A stretch of 64,000 nucleotides of DNA from Agrobacterium larrymoorei (GCF_030819275.1 NZ_JAUTBL010000002.1:1924501-1988500); one strand, 5' to 3'; shown: positions 50,865 through 60,766, counted from the stretch's first letter. Made by a program: numbers and translations. Notes: generated by a model from the sequence alone, not told the origin.

Positions 50865-51229
50865 CCCGCCTTTTGAGCGACCAACGGCCTGGCTCTGAGT
50901 CCCCCTTTTGCGCCTTGACCGTGTCGGCGGACCTTGACGATGGTCGCATCGACCATGGCGTATTCCATGTCCGGTTCATCAGAGAGGGCATCGAATATAC
51001 GTTTGAAAATGTCGGCTTCACGCCAGTCGCGAAACCGGCGGAATGCGGTGCTCCAGTTGCCAAATGTAGTAGGCAGATCACGCCATGGGCTGCCCGTACG
51101 CACAATCCAAAGCACCGCTTCAATGAACAGTCGATTGTTTCTTCCGCTGCGTCCCGGATCCATAGGCTTCCCAAGACAATGCGGTTCTATCTTCGCCCAT
51201 TGGGCATCTGTTAGTACAAAACGATCCAT
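50861..51229 (-). CDS. IS5-family transposase, N-terminal frame (orfA)
   Basis: 122 residues (MDRFVLTDAQWAKIEPHCLGK...). The DUF4096-type N-terminal domain is followed by the first catalytic Asp in YAMVDATIVKV. After the A-A-A-A-G-G-G-G-G run the alternative frame continues TQSQAVGRSKGG into orfB, as in two-frame IS5 relatives. The element looks complete and potentially active. Confidence 0.85.
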   Translation of the reverse strand: MDRFVLTDAQWAKIEPHCLGKPMDPGRSGRNNRLFIEAVLWIVRTGSPWRDLPTTFGNWSTAFRRFRDWREADIFKRIFDALSDEPDMEYAMVDATIVKVRRHGQGAKGGLRARPLVAQKAG

Positions 51230-51276
51230 CCGAAGCGTGAATCACATCCAAGCTGATTTGTGAATCCCCACAGACC

Positions 51277-52276
51277 CTAGAAGGCAGGCAGCCCTCGCCG
51301 CTTCGCCTCTGAAACAGACAACTTGCTCCCGATATTGTAACTGAAGTCTGTCACAGCATAATTGTCGAGATCGGCCTCACAGCGGAAATCGATAGGATAC
51401 CATTCGGGCCCAACGTTGAACGCGCCTCCGCGCGCGTCCAAGACATTCGCGCTAATCACGCCACCCTTCCCGGTGAAGGGCGTAAGTCCTCCCGGTCCCC
51501 CTTTGACCGGAGCGAGCCGCAAAGATCTGCGCCAAGGCCTCAGCGATGCATAACTGAACAAGCCTTTTCTTGGGTGGGAGTTCAGCGAGAAATTGTCTGG
51601 ACATGGGGTCAGCCAGAGTAGGCCCGGACAGTATCTTTCGTGCTGGCTTCAGCTTGGGGTCGCCAAAACCTGAGGCGTTCGTCTGCGTCTCGTGTTCCGT
51701 GTCATCCACCTTAGGTTTGGGCGTCGGAACCGCAGCCGCAACTTCATCGCTCTGCTTCTCAGCCGCCGCAATTTCGCCCGTTGCAGCTTGTGGGACACCT
51801 TCCATCGCTTCTTTCACAGCTTCATCTGCAGGGTTGCTGTGTTCCACCGTCGGCTGATGTGCTTTCGTGTCCGCTTCTGATTGCTTGGATAGACTGGGCT
51901 CCGGCTTCGCCTCCCCGCCCGTGTTTTCCTGCCTTCCCGGCTGGTCCTTCTCATCGAGTTGCGTCGGCTCCGGGCGAAGCGCAACTGGTGGCACTATAGC
52001 CGGCGATGGCGACGAAGGCGGCGTGGGCTGGTTAAGCGTTGGAACCGGTGGAGGTGGTTCCGGCTTCTTCGCTTCCTCCGCTTTCTTTTCCTCTAGCGGT
52101 GGCTCTTCTTTGGGCGGCTCCACGAGTTCCACGCTGACACTATCTGGCTCGGCAGACTTGAGCGGCGTTTCAGGCCATTGAAGATAAAAAGCACCGATTA
52201 CCACGACATGCAGCAGCACGGAGATCGGAACGGTCCAACTCCTTTCTCTTTTCGTCTTTGTCGGTGGCTTTTCCAT
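51277..52276 (-). pseudogene. DUF930 domain protein, membrane-anchored, with an apparent +1 frameshift
   Basis: The N-terminus (MEKPPTKTKRERSW) leads into one membrane helix (VPISVLLHVVVIGAFYLQWP). A long Pro/Glu/Lys-rich spacer of about 170 residues follows, TonB-like in layout. The C-terminal DUF930 domain begins SRQFLAELPPKKRLVQLCIAEALAQI. One base too many in the CCCCC run at 51497-51501 breaks the frame. With four C it continues GPGGLTPFTGKGGVISANVL, FNVGPEWYPIDFRCEADL and ends RRGLPAF at the stop 51279-51277, formed right at the IS junction. The start at 52276 lies past the rpoD terminator; the upstream in-frame start does not. Confidence 0.78.
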
Positions 52277-52321
52277 AGGCGTTGATATCTTAGTCGAATG
52301 AGGATCGGCCCCGTTGAAAGC

Positions 52322-52351
52322 AAAAAACCCGGCCATCGTCTGACCGGGTTT
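52322..52351 (-). terminator. Rho-independent terminator of rpoD
   Basis: AAACCCGG / CCGGGTTT stem with an 11-base loop, followed on the minus strand by six T. It lies 22 bases past the rpoD stop. Confidence 0.85.
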
Positions 52352-52372
52352 CAAATCTTGTGCGACTGCCGA

Positions 52373-54427
52373 TCAGCTGTCGAGGAACGAGCGCAGCTTG
52401 CGCGACCGGCTCGGGTGCTTCAGCTTGCGCAGCGCCTTCGCCTCGATCTGGCGGATACGTTCGCGCGTCACCGAGAACTGCTGGCCGACTTCTTCCAGCG
52501 TGTGGTCGGTGTTCATGCCGATGCCGAAGCGCATACGCAGGACGCGCTCTTCACGTGGCGTCAGCGATGCGAGGACGCGGGTCGTGGTTTCACGAAGGTT
52601 CGCCTGGATGGCAGCGTCGATCGGCAGAAGCGCGTTCTTGTCCTCGATGAAGTCGCCGAGATGCGAATCTTCTTCGTCACCCACCGGCGTTTCGAGCGAG
52701 ATCGGCTCCTTGGCAATCTTCAGAACCTTGCGGACCTTTTCAAGCGGCATCGCAAGCTTTTCAGCCAGCTCTTCAGGGGTCGGTTCGCGACCGATTTCAT
52801 GCAGCATCTGGCGCGATGTACGAACGATCTTGTTGATCGTTTCGATCATGTGCACCGGAATACGGATGGTGCGCGCCTGGTCTGCGATCGAGCGGGTGAT
52901 CGCCTGACGAATCCACCACGTCGCATAGGTCGAGAACTTGTAGCCGCGACGGTACTCGAACTTGTCGACCGCCTTCATCAGGCCGATATTGCCTTCCTGA
53001 ATAAGATCGAGGAACTGGAGACCGCGGTTGGTGTACTTCTTGGCAATCGAGATCACCAGACGAAGGTTGGCTTCCACCATTTCCTTCTTGGCGATGCGCG
53101 CCTCGCGCTCACCCTTCTGCACCATCGAAACGATGCGGCGGAATTCAGCGATCGAAATACCGGTTTCCTGCGCCAGGTTCTGAATTTCCTGGCGGATATC
53201 GCGGATCGTGTTGTTCTCTTCGCGCGCAAATTCCTTCCAGCCCTTGGCTGCAAGATTGGCGATCGACTTCATCCAGTTCGGATCGAGTTCCGCACCGTGA
53301 TACTGCTCGAGGAAGCTATCGCGCTTCACGCCGTAGGATTCGGCAAGACGCAACAAACGACCTTCGTTCTGCATCAGACGCTTGGAAATGTCGTAGAGCT
53401 GCTCGACAAGGCTGTCGATACGGTTCTGGTTCAGCGACAGCGACTTCACCGCCGTGATCAACTGATCCTTCAGTTCCTTGTAGCGACGCTCCTGACCGGT
53501 GGACAGTGTGCCCGTGCAGGCAAGACGCGCCTCGACCTGCTGATCCTGAAGCTTGCGCAGCTTCTTGTAGGTATCGGCAATCGTGTCCAGCGTTTCCATG
53601 ACCTGCGGACGCAGTTCCGCTTCCATGGCCGCGAGAGACAGGTTCGACTCGTCGTCGTCCTCTTCTTCCTCTTCCGGCGGCAAGCCTTCGCCGCCGACAT
53701 TCGTCACGTCGTCATCGCCGCCCGGATTACGGGCGCGGCGGGTCTTTTCCTTTTCTTCGGCGGCCTTGCGGTCAGCCTCGATCTTTTCCGGGCTCTGGAA
53801 CTGCGGTGCAGCCTTGGCCTCAGGACCGGAATAGGTCGTTTCGAGATCGATGATCTCGCGCAGCAGCGTCGTGCCTTCGTTGAGTTCGTCGCGCCAGATG
53901 ATCAGCGCCTGGAACGTCAATGGGCTTTCGCACAGGCCGGAGATCATTGTCTCGCGGCCAGCCTCGATGCGCTTGGCGATCGCAATTTCGCCTTCGCGCG
54001 ACAGAAGCTCTACCGAGCCCATTTCGCGCAGATACATGCGCACCGGATCGTCGGTGCGGTCTGTAGGTTCTTTCTTTTTGGCGGTCGCAAGTGCTGTGCC
54101 GCTGGAAGGCGCAAGTTCGCCACCCTCGGCCTCTTCCCCGTCGGAATCGTCGCTATCGGCCTCAGGGGAGGCTTCCTCAGCGTCCTCGTCCTCAACGACA
54201 TTGATGCCCATCTCACTGAGCATCGCCATGATGTCTTCAATGCGATCGGGATCGACCTGATCGGACGGCAGAACTTCGTTGAGTTCGTCCATAGTGACGT
54301 AGCCGCGCTTCTTCGCGGCCTTGATCATTTTCTTGACCGCGTCATCCGAAAGATCGAGAAGCGGCCCATCCGTCGCGCCATCGCGTTCGTTTTCAGCTTC
54401 TTCGTTTTCTTTGACTTTGGTTGCCAT
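52373..54427 (-). CDS. rpoD: RNA polymerase primary sigma factor (sigma-70)
   Basis: 684 residues. Region 1.1 occupies the acidic N-terminus. Region 1.2 contains [24 protein letters not shown], followed by a long non-conserved region with acidic tracts (about 190-290). Region 2 is [39 protein letters not shown] and [21 protein letters not shown]. Region 3 and region 4 follow, with [35 protein letters not shown]. The protein ends [11 protein letters not shown]. It follows dnaG on the same strand, as in the classical macromolecular-synthesis cluster. Confidence 0.97.
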   Translation of the reverse strand: MATKVKENEEAENERDGATDGPLLDLSDDAVKKMIKAAKKRGYVTMDELNEVLPSDQVDPDRIEDIMAMLSEMGINVVEDEDAEEASPEADSDDSDGEEAEGGELAPSSGTALATAKKKEPTDRTDDPVRMYLREMGSVELLSREGEIAIAKRIEAGRETMISGLCESPLTFQALIIWRDELNEGTTLLREIIDLETTYSGPEAKAAPQFQSPEKIEADRKAAEEKEKTRRARNPGGDDDVTNVGGEGLPPEEEEEDDDESNLSLAAMEAELRPQVMETLDTIADTYKKLRKLQDQQVEARLACTGTLSTGQERRYKELKDQLITAVKSLSLNQNRIDSLVEQLYDISKRLMQNEGRLLRLAESYGVKRDSFLEQYHGAELDPNWMKSIANLAAKGWKEFAREENNTIRDIRQEIQNLAQETGISIAEFRRIVSMVQKGEREARIAKKEMVEANLRLVISIAKKYTNRGLQFLDLIQEGNIGLMKAVDKFEYRRGYKFSTYATWWIRQAITRSIADQARTIRIPVHMIETINKIVRTSRQMLHEIGREPTPEELAEKLAMPLEKVRKVLKIAKEPISLETPVGDEEDSHLGDFIEDKNALLPIDAAIQANLRETTTRVLASLTPREERVLRMRFGIGMNTDHTLEEVGQQFSVTRERIRQIEAKALRKLKHPSRSRKLRSFLDS

Positions 54428-54921
54428 CTATCTCGTCGCTTTCCCTGACGCTCACATCCGCCTCGGGCCAACGCCGTCCACCTTACAAAGGTTTCCGGCA
54501 ACAGCCCCGAATCACGTCAAACACCTAACGGAATGATCTTTAATTGCCGATTAAACGCGGCACCTACCGGTGGAACCTTAAGACAGTGCATCCGGAAATA
54601 CGTGCTCATGCAGTTTCGATCCGCCAAGGTCCATTCCACCTTACTTTTCCTGAAATGGTGATTCCCGCTATTTCCCGTTACGTCAAGCCTTTCCGGCCAG
54701 ACCTAGGGTTAAAAACCGAAAAAGCCGTCACAGCGGCAACATTTTGCGGGCCTTCACCAACTTATCCCCTATTTAGGGCAATAATTACAAAAGGCAAGCC
54801 TGAGCGCGTCGAAACAACACATGCGCGCCGCACGAAAACGTCACGCAATTTTGCGGCAACGAGAAACGGCAAAGCAAGAGCTTCACGCACGACAAGCCTA
54901 TGTCACCGATCAAGACAGGCT
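54428..54921. other. 494-base rpoD upstream region, no gene
   Basis: No credible coding sequence on either strand. GGGAAAG lies before the rpoD ATG. A TTGACG hexamer on the minus strand (54515-54520) is a possible -35 element, but no clear -10 is seen. The long plus-strand frame running into dnaG is an antisense shadow. Confidence 0.5.
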
Positions 54922-56907
54922 TCATCCATGCCCGTAAGCAGGACCCTTCACCCTGCCCGACATCACACCGAAACCATCGATGATCGCTTCCTGATTTTCC
55001 ATCCGTCCAATCTCAAGCTGCACTTCGGAAAGGGCGCGCATCAGAAGACCGACACGCTCGCCATCGCCTGCCTCCGTCGCCTCGGCAATCTCCCGCTCCA
55101 GATCGATCTTCTGCCATCTCAACGCCTTGGTACGCTTGTGAAGCGACAGCGCCTGCACATAGCCCTCACGCGCATCCTCAGGGGCTGCCTGCTCGGTCGC
55201 GGTCCAAAGCCGCGCATTGCGCACCTGCTGGTTCATCGCCTTCATAAGCGCGTCGAACCCGTGCGCTCCCAACCGCTCCATCAGGCTGGCACGCGAAAGC
55301 TCCGCCGCATTCTCCGCGGCATAGGTCAGCACCTGCGACCAGAGACGCTGAAGATCACGGTTTTCGTAGTCGATCGCGGCAATCTCGTCATACTCCTCCA
55401 ACAGCAACAGCGGATGGTTGACGATGGTCAGCGCCAACACGCTTTCGCGAAGCGCTGGCGTCGTCAGATACCCCTTTACCAGACCGGACTGGCTGAGCCG
55501 ATCGGAAATCCCACCGCCACCGCTGGAAGACGCTCCAACCTGCCCGCGCTGCCCATTCCTGCCATTGGACGGAGCACCACGACCGAAATTGCGGTTCGGC
55601 ATATTGCTGCCGCCGCGCTGAAATTGCGGCTGAAAGAACGCATTCAGCCGGTCGCGCATATCCTGCTGGTAGAAGCGGCGCACGCTTTCGTCGCCAATGA
55701 CCGACACGATCTGGCGCAGACGGTTTTCCAGCTCGGCCCGTTTTTCCGGCGTATCGAAAGCGGTCGATGCGGTCTCACGGCTCCAGATCATCGAGGCCAG
55801 CGGCTTTGCCTCGGAGAGTACACGGTCGAAAGGCGCCCTGCCCTCGTGGCGCACCAGATCGTCCGGGTCCTTACCGTCGGGAAGCAAAGCGAAGCTGACA
55901 GACCGGCCCGGCTTGATATGCGGCAGCGCCAGATCCGCCGCACGGTTGGCGGCACGAATACCCGCGCCGTCGCCATCGAAGCAAAGCACGGGCTGTGACG
56001 ACATCTTCCAGAGAAGCTCAAGCTGGTTCTCGGTCAGCGCCGTACCGAGCGGCGCGACGGCATTTTCGACGCCCGCCTGATAGAGCGCGATCACATCCAT
56101 ATAGCCTTCGACGGCAATGACCGTTCCAGCAGATTGTGTGGCCCGGCGTGCACGGGCGAAATTGTACAGGACGTTGCCCTTGTGAAAGAGCTCGGTTTCG
56201 TTCGAGTTCAGATATTTCGCCAGCGCATCCGCCGCCATGGCGCGCCCGCCAAAGGCAATGACCTTTTCGCGCGAAGACAGGATCGGAAACATGATGCGGT
56301 CGCGGAAGCGGTCGTAGGAAACCGGCACGTTCTCATGCACCACAAGGCCGCAAGCCTCCATCTGCTCCTTGCTGATGCCCTTGGCGGCAAGATGCTCTTT
56401 CAGCGCATTACGGCTGTCCGGCGCATAGCCAAGGCGGAAGGTTTCGATCGTGCGTCCCGTCAAGCCACGATCGCGCAGATAGGCGCGCGCTCTCGCTCCT
56501 GCCGCCGTCTGCAACTGATCCTGGAAGAACAGGGTCGCCATTTCCATGACGTCCTGAAGCGAGGCCCGCTCGCGTTCGCGCCGCTCGGCCTGCACATCCG
56601 GCTGCGGCATGGCAACGCCTGCCATATCGGCAATCTGCTGCACAGCCTCTGGAAAGGCCATCCCGTCGAGGTCCGTCAGGAAACGGAAATGATCGCCGGA
56701 CACACCACAACCGAAGCAATGGTAACGACCCTTGCGATCCTCGCAGTGAAAGCTCGGACTCTTTTCGCCATGGAATGGGCAGCAAGCCCAATAGTCGCCC
56801 TTCGAGGCGTTGCTCTTCTTCCTGTCCCACGTCACGCGTTTGCCGATGACATCGGAGATGTTCACCCGGTCGCGTATCTCGTCGAGGAAGGAGTTTGAAA
56901 AGCGCAT
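54922..56907 (-). CDS. dnaG: DNA primase
   Basis: 661 residues. It makes RNA primers at the replication fork. The CHC2 zinc ribbon has Cys43/His46 (CPFHGEKSPSFHC) and Cys64/Cys67 (YHCFGCG). The TOPRIM catalytic core includes VIAVEGYMDVIALYQAG and LCFDGDGAGIRAANRA. The C-terminal helicase-binding part is less conserved and is preceded by a Gly/Asn/Arg-rich linker (RGGSNMPNRNFGRGAPSNGRNG). Located directly upstream of rpoD. Confidence 0.97.
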   Translation of the reverse strand: MRFSNSFLDEIRDRVNISDVIGKRVTWDRKKSNASKGDYWACCPFHGEKSPSFHCEDRKGRYHCFGCGVSGDHFRFLTDLDGMAFPEAVQQIADMAGVAMPQPDVQAERRERERASLQDVMEMATLFFQDQLQTAAGARARAYLRDRGLTGRTIETFRLGYAPDSRNALKEHLAAKGISKEQMEACGLVVHENVPVSYDRFRDRIMFPILSSREKVIAFGGRAMAADALAKYLNSNETELFHKGNVLYNFARARRATQSAGTVIAVEGYMDVIALYQAGVENAVAPLGTALTENQLELLWKMSSQPVLCFDGDGAGIRAANRAADLALPHIKPGRSVSFALLPDGKDPDDLVRHEGRAPFDRVLSEAKPLASMIWSRETASTAFDTPEKRAELENRLRQIVSVIGDESVRRFYQQDMRDRLNAFFQPQFQRGGSNMPNRNFGRGAPSNGRNGQRGQVGASSSGGGGISDRLSQSGLVKGYLTTPALRESVLALTIVNHPLLLLEEYDEIAAIDYENRDLQRLWSQVLTYAAENAAELSRASLMERLGAHGFDALMKAMNQQVRNARLWTATEQAAPEDAREGYVQALSLHKRTKALRWQKIDLEREIAEATEAGDGERVGLLMRALSEVQLEIGRMENQEAIIDGFGVMSGRVKGPAYGHG

Positions 56908-57318
56908 TGTACCTGAAATCTCTGCCGGCCATCCGCCGATCTTCTATATAAGCCTGTCGGCTGCAAAATACCAAGCCTGCCGCGCCATCATGCCCGTTAT
57001 TCACAGTCTACCGCACATAGGCAAATCACCTCGCCTATCGAAACTTCAGGCGAAATTGCGGCAGAAACCCCGCACTCCAAATTACCTATTTGTAATTTGA
57101 AGAAGGGCAAGACGCGTGGCAATCTCTCATCATCGACATGAGGTCGAGAGTGATGAGTAACGCCGGAAGGCCCGGGCGAAATCCCCCCACCGCTCGCCCG
57201 ATAAGAGATCGCCAGTCCGCAGGCGTACCTTCCGGTAAAAGAAAGGCAGGGCACCCACATATGCCCTGCCTTTCTTACGTTTATCGTCAGTCAACGGTCG
57301 CGGTGGAGCGTGCCGGAT
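56908..57318. other. 411-base region between dnaG and yqeY
   Basis: No gene. It holds the yqeY terminator (57239-57276), a perfect 8-bp inverted repeat CAAATTAC/GTAATTTG with a 6-base spacer (57078-57099), and the presumed dnaG promoter. The inverted repeat lies about 170 bases before dnaG and might be an operator. Confidence 0.5.
57239..57276 (-). terminator. Rho-independent terminator of yqeY
   Basis: Perfect 15-bp stem AAGAAAGGCAGGGCA / TGCCCTGCCTTTCTT with an 8-base loop and a T-rich continuation on the minus strand, 43 bases past the yqeY stop. Confidence 0.85.
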
Positions 57319-57771
57319 TTACTTCAGCAAATCCTTGATCTGAGCGGACGCCTTGCCGAAATCGATACGACCCGGATAGCGCTCCTTCAGCACAGCCATA
57401 ACCTTGCCCATGTCACGCAGGCCCGATGCCTCCGTCTCGGCAATCACGCCTTCGATAATGCCGCGAACGTCCGCCTCTGGAATCTCTTCCGGCATGAAAG
57501 ACTTGATGATGGCGATTTCGTCGCGCTCCTGCTTGGCGAGTTCATCGCGCCCGGCCTTCTCGTAGATGGCAGAAGACTCTTCGCGCTGCTTGATCATCTT
57601 GGCGAGAATCTGCAGGATCTCCTCGTCCGAAACAGGCTCCTTGCCGACACCGCGATTGGCAATATCGCGATCCTTGATCGCCGTCTGCACGAGACGGATC
57701 GTCGACAGGCGAAGGGCATCCTTGGCCTTCATGGCTTCTTTCAGGGCGCTTGCGAATGTATCGCGGATCAT
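57319..57771 (-). CDS. GatB/YqeY domain-containing protein
   Basis: 150 residues from the ATG at 57771 with AAGGAG ahead. It matches the YqeY family: LKEAMKAKDALRLSTIRLVQTAIKDRDIA, ILQILAKMIKQREESSAIYEKAGRDELA and the end GKVMAVLKERYPGRIDFGKASAQIKDLL. The domain resembles the tRNA-binding tail of GatB amidotransferase; the role of the free protein is unknown. Divergent from carA, a conserved arrangement in Rhizobiales. Confidence 0.93.
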   Translation of the reverse strand: MIRDTFASALKEAMKAKDALRLSTIRLVQTAIKDRDIANRGVGKEPVSDEEILQILAKMIKQREESSAIYEKAGRDELAKQERDEIAIIKSFMPEEIPEADVRGIIEGVIAETEASGLRDMGKVMAVLKERYPGRIDFGKASAQIKDLLK

Positions 57772-58097
57772 CTTTGTTTCTCCTTGGAAAGCCGGGCGTG
57801 AAGATATTTCCAGCGCAAGACTTTCCTTAACAATTGTGCGGGTGACATAAACGAGCAGGCGCCAATCGGCAAACCCTTTGCTCAAGTTCTTGAAGACGCT
57901 TGCTTTTAATTCCTGCGGATTCACCGGCCCCGCGGTTGACCGCACGGACCGCTTCCGTTATTTTCCGGCACCTGCACGAGAATTTAACGAAGGTTACGAC
58001 GCGAAGGCTTTCGCGCGTCCTTACTCCGCGAGAAAACATGACCGCTTTCGTCCTGCCTTTCAAGAGGCGGGCCGGACCGGCAGAAACGGAAAACGAG
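57772..58097. other. 326-base divergent promoter region between yqeY and carA
   Basis: No gene is evident. It contains the carA promoter at 57936-57964. The carA frame is open into this region, with an in-frame ATG at 58038, but the family-typical start is 58098. The carA leader of about 127 bases shows no riboswitch or leader-peptide pattern I can identify. Confidence 0.5.
57936..57964 (+). promoter_or_regulatory. Putative sigma-70 promoter of carA
   Basis: TTGACC, 17 bases, TATTTT, about 134 bases before the carA start. It is the best -35/-10 pair in the gap. Confidence 0.5.
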
Positions 58098-59303
58098 ATG
58101 ACCGAGACAGCTCCCTGGACAACACGCAAACCGACCGCCATGCTCGTTCTTGCAGATGGCACCGTGATCGAGGGAACCGGCATCGGCGCAACAGGCAAGG
58201 TTCAGGCGGAAGTCTGCTTCAACACCGCGCTGACGGGCTACGAGGAAATCCTGACCGACCCGTCCTATCTCGGCCAGATCGTCACCTTCACTTTCCCGCA
58301 TATCGGCAATATCGGCACCAATGACGAAGACATCGAAGACCTGACGCCGGCAGCACGCCACGGCGCGGTTGGCGTCATCTTCAAGGCCGATATCACCGAT
58401 CCGTCCAACTACCGCGCCGCCAAGCATCTCGACGCCTGGCTGAAGAGCCGCGGCATCATCGGTCTCTGCGGCATCGACACCCGCGCGCTGACTGCCTGGA
58501 TCCGCGAAAACGGCGCGCCGAACGCGGTCATCGCCCACGATCCGAATGGCGTTTTCGATATCGAAGCGCTGAAGGCAGAAGCCAAGGCCTGGAGCGGTCT
58601 CGTCGGCCTCGATCTCGCCATCGAAGCCACCTCCGGCCAGTCCTCCGTCTGGAACGAAACGCCATGGGAGTGGGGCCAGGGCTATGGCACGCTCGGTGAA
58701 AAAGACGCCAAGTACCATGTCGTTTGCGTCGACTTCGGCGTGAAGCGCAACATCCTTCGTCTCTTTGCCGGTCTGGATTGCAAGGTCACCGTCGTTCCGG
58801 CACAGACCTCCGCCGAAGATATCATGGCGCTGAAGCCGGATGGCGTCTTCCTCTCCAACGGTCCGGGAGACCCTGCGGCGACCGGCGTCTATGCGGTTCC
58901 CGTCATCCAGAACCTCATCCAGACCGAGCTGCCGATCTTCGGCATCTGCCTCGGCCACCAGATGCTCGGCCTTGCCGTTGGCGCCAAGACCGAGAAGATG
59001 CACCAGGGCCACCATGGCGCAAACCACCCGGTCAAGGATTTCACCACCGGCAAAGTGGAAATCGTCTCTATGAACCACGGCTTTGCGGTGGATGCGAAGT
59101 CTCTGCCGGAAGGCGTTGAAGAGACTCACACGTCGCTCTTCGACGGCACCAATTGCGGCCTGCGCATCACCGGCAAGCCGGTCTTCTCGGTGCAGCACCA
59201 CCCGGAAGCTTCGCCGGGCCCGCAGGACAGCCACTACCTCTTCCGCCGCTTCGTCAACCTGCTGCGTGAGAAGAAGGGCGAACCGGCCCTCGCAGAGCGC
59301 TGA
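58098..59303 (+). CDS. carA: Carbamoyl-phosphate synthase small subunit
   Basis: 401 residues from the ATG at 58098 (MTETAPWTTRKPTAMLVLADG). It supplies ammonia from glutamine to CarB for arginine and pyrimidine synthesis. The N-terminal CPSase domain (CFNTALTGYEEILTDPSYLGQIVTFT split around GYEEI) is followed by a class I glutamine amidotransferase domain: SNGPGDP, the nucleophile in GICLGHQMLGLA, and HHPEASPGP. A strong terminator follows. carB is not in the window. Confidence 0.96.
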   Translation: MTETAPWTTRKPTAMLVLADGTVIEGTGIGATGKVQAEVCFNTALTGYEEILTDPSYLGQIVTFTFPHIGNIGTNDEDIEDLTPAARHGAVGVIFKADITDPSNYRAAKHLDAWLKSRGIIGLCGIDTRALTAWIRENGAPNAVIAHDPNGVFDIEALKAEAKAWSGLVGLDLAIEATSGQSSVWNETPWEWGQGYGTLGEKDAKYHVVCVDFGVKRNILRLFAGLDCKVTVVPAQTSAEDIMALKPDGVFLSNGPGDPAATGVYAVPVIQNLIQTELPIFGICLGHQMLGLAVGAKTEKMHQGHHGANHPVKDFTTGKVEIVSMNHGFAVDAKSLPEGVEETHTSLFDGTNCGLRITGKPVFSVQHHPEASPGPQDSHYLFRRFVNLLREKKGEPALAER

Positions 59304-59332
59304 TAAGACTCGTCTTTATTCCAGATGATACT

Positions 59333-59362
59333 CGGCCCGCGTCAACGCGGGCCGTTTTCGTT
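59333..59362 (+). terminator. Rho-independent terminator of carA
   Basis: Perfect 9-bp stem CGGCCCGCG-TCAA-CGCGGGCCG followed by TTTTCGTTT, 29 bases past the carA stop. Confidence 0.9.
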
Positions 59363-60766
59363 TCACACCTTACCTGCCGTCTTCATCTCGCGCTTCACCA
59401 ACAGATAGAAGCGCGTGGTGAGCATGATCGCCGCAGCACTGAGCCCCACGACAAATCCAGACCAGACGCCCACACCCCCGAAGCCGAGCGGAAAGGCCAT
59501 GGTCCAGGCGAGTCCGAGGCCGATGGGCCAATAGGAAATAAGAGCGAGAAGAGCTGGCACACGTGCATCCTTCAACCCGCGCAGCAAGCCTGCGGCCACG
59601 GCCTGGATACCGTCCACCAGCTGGAACAGACCGGCCATGATAATCAGCGTCGACGCATAAGCCAGCACCTGCGGCGCCTCGGGAAGGCGCCCATCGAGGA
59701 ACAGGCTGCCGAGCCTTTCAGGCACCAGCGCGAAGAGTATCCCTCCGCAAATTGCAATCACGCAAGCGACTGCATAGACGGTGATCGCAGCCCGGATCAG
59801 ATTGGGATAATCGCCTCTGCCATGAGCAACGCCGATGCGGACTGTGGCGGCTTGCGACAGTCCAAGCGGGATCATGAAGGCAAGCGAGGCCAATTGCAGC
59901 GCAATGCCGTGGGCCGCAAGTTCGATCGTGCCGATCTGGCCGATCAGAATGGACGCCGCCGAAAACAGCGTGACTTCCGCCAAAATGGTAATGCTGATGG
60001 GGAGACCAAGACGCAACACCTCGCCAAGCGCCTTCCAATCCGGCTTCCAGAAGCGCACGAAGAGCTCGTACTGGCGTGTTTCTTCCTGCGTCTGAATATA
60101 GATGACGATGAAGAGAAGACTGAAAAGATTGACGATGACGGCCACCACGGCAGCGCCATTCATGCCCATCGCGGGCAGGCCAAAATGGCCAAGAACAAGG
60201 CCATAGGCCAAAACGCCGTTGAGCAGCAGCATGGCGATCGTGGCATAGAGAACAATGCTCGCGCGCCCGATAGCGCTGACCAGACCGCGCATCACATAGA
60301 ACAGCAGGCCCGGAAGCATGCCAAACTTGGAAATGGCGAGGTAATCGCCCGTCAGCTTCGCCACGTTCGGATTTTGCCCAAGCGCCACCAGGATACGCTC
60401 CGCATTGTGGAAAATACCGAGCGCCAGCAGCCAGTAGGCTATCGCCACCCACATGCCCATGCGGAGCGCGCGCCGCGCAGATGTCGCATCCCCCTGCCCG
60501 TAGGCATTGGCAACCATGGGAACGACGGCGACAGAAAAACCGGAGCCGAAGATGAAGACGACGAAAAAGAACTGACCGGCCAGCACCATGGCGGCAAGCT
60601 TTTCTGCGCCGAGCTGGCCGACGATGATCATGTCGGTGGTATGAATGCCAAGCTGCGCCAGTTGCGCTCCGATGAGCGGAATACCCAATGCAAGCGTAGC
60701 GCGCAAATGCGCGGCCCATGAACTGCCGCCCTGCGACACGTTCCCGACAGCTTCCGACGAAGACAT
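59363..60766 (-). CDS. MATE family efflux transporter (NorM-like)
   Basis: 467 residues, 12 membrane segments in two MatE repeats. Characteristic are IPLIGAQLAQLGIHTTDMIIVGQLGAEKLAAMVLAG at the start and LGLPISITILAEVTLFSAASILIGQIGTIELAAHGIALQLASLAFMIPLGLSQAATVRIG in the second half. It exports cationic drugs and metabolites against Na+ or H+. It converges with carA and its terminator. Confidence 0.93.
   Translation of the reverse strand: MSSSEAVGNVSQGGSSWAAHLRATLALGIPLIGAQLAQLGIHTTDMIIVGQLGAEKLAAMVLAGQFFFVVFIFGSGFSVAVVPMVANAYGQGDATSARRALRMGMWVAIAYWLLALGIFHNAERILVALGQNPNVAKLTGDYLAISKFGMLPGLLFYVMRGLVSAIGRASIVLYATIAMLLLNGVLAYGLVLGHFGLPAMGMNGAAVVAVIVNLFSLLFIVIYIQTQEETRQYELFVRFWKPDWKALGEVLRLGLPISITILAEVTLFSAASILIGQIGTIELAAHGIALQLASLAFMIPLGLSQAATVRIGVAHGRGDYPNLIRAAITVYAVACVIAICGGILFALVPERLGSLFLDGRLPEAPQVLAYASTLIIMAGLFQLVDGIQAVAAGLLRGLKDARVPALLALISYWPIGLGLAWTMAFPLGFGGVGVWSGFVVGLSAAAIMLTTRFYLLVKREMKTAGKV

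Larger units (their letters stand above)
50464..51277 (-). mobile_element. IS5-family (IS427-group-like) insertion sequence
   Basis: About 814 bases with 17-bp terminal inverted repeats carrying one mismatch (50464-50480 and 51261-51277; core TCTGTGGGGATTCA perfect). It contains two overlapping transposase frames. The flanks read ..CTA on the left and TAG.. on the right, consistent with a TA duplication at a CTAG-like target. It is inserted exactly at the stop codon of the DUF930 gene. Confidence 0.9.

Noticed and set aside
54544..55998. Plus-strand open frame running from the rpoD-dnaG gap into dnaG
   Set aside because: Mostly antisense to dnaG, no ribosome site and no recognisable protein segment.
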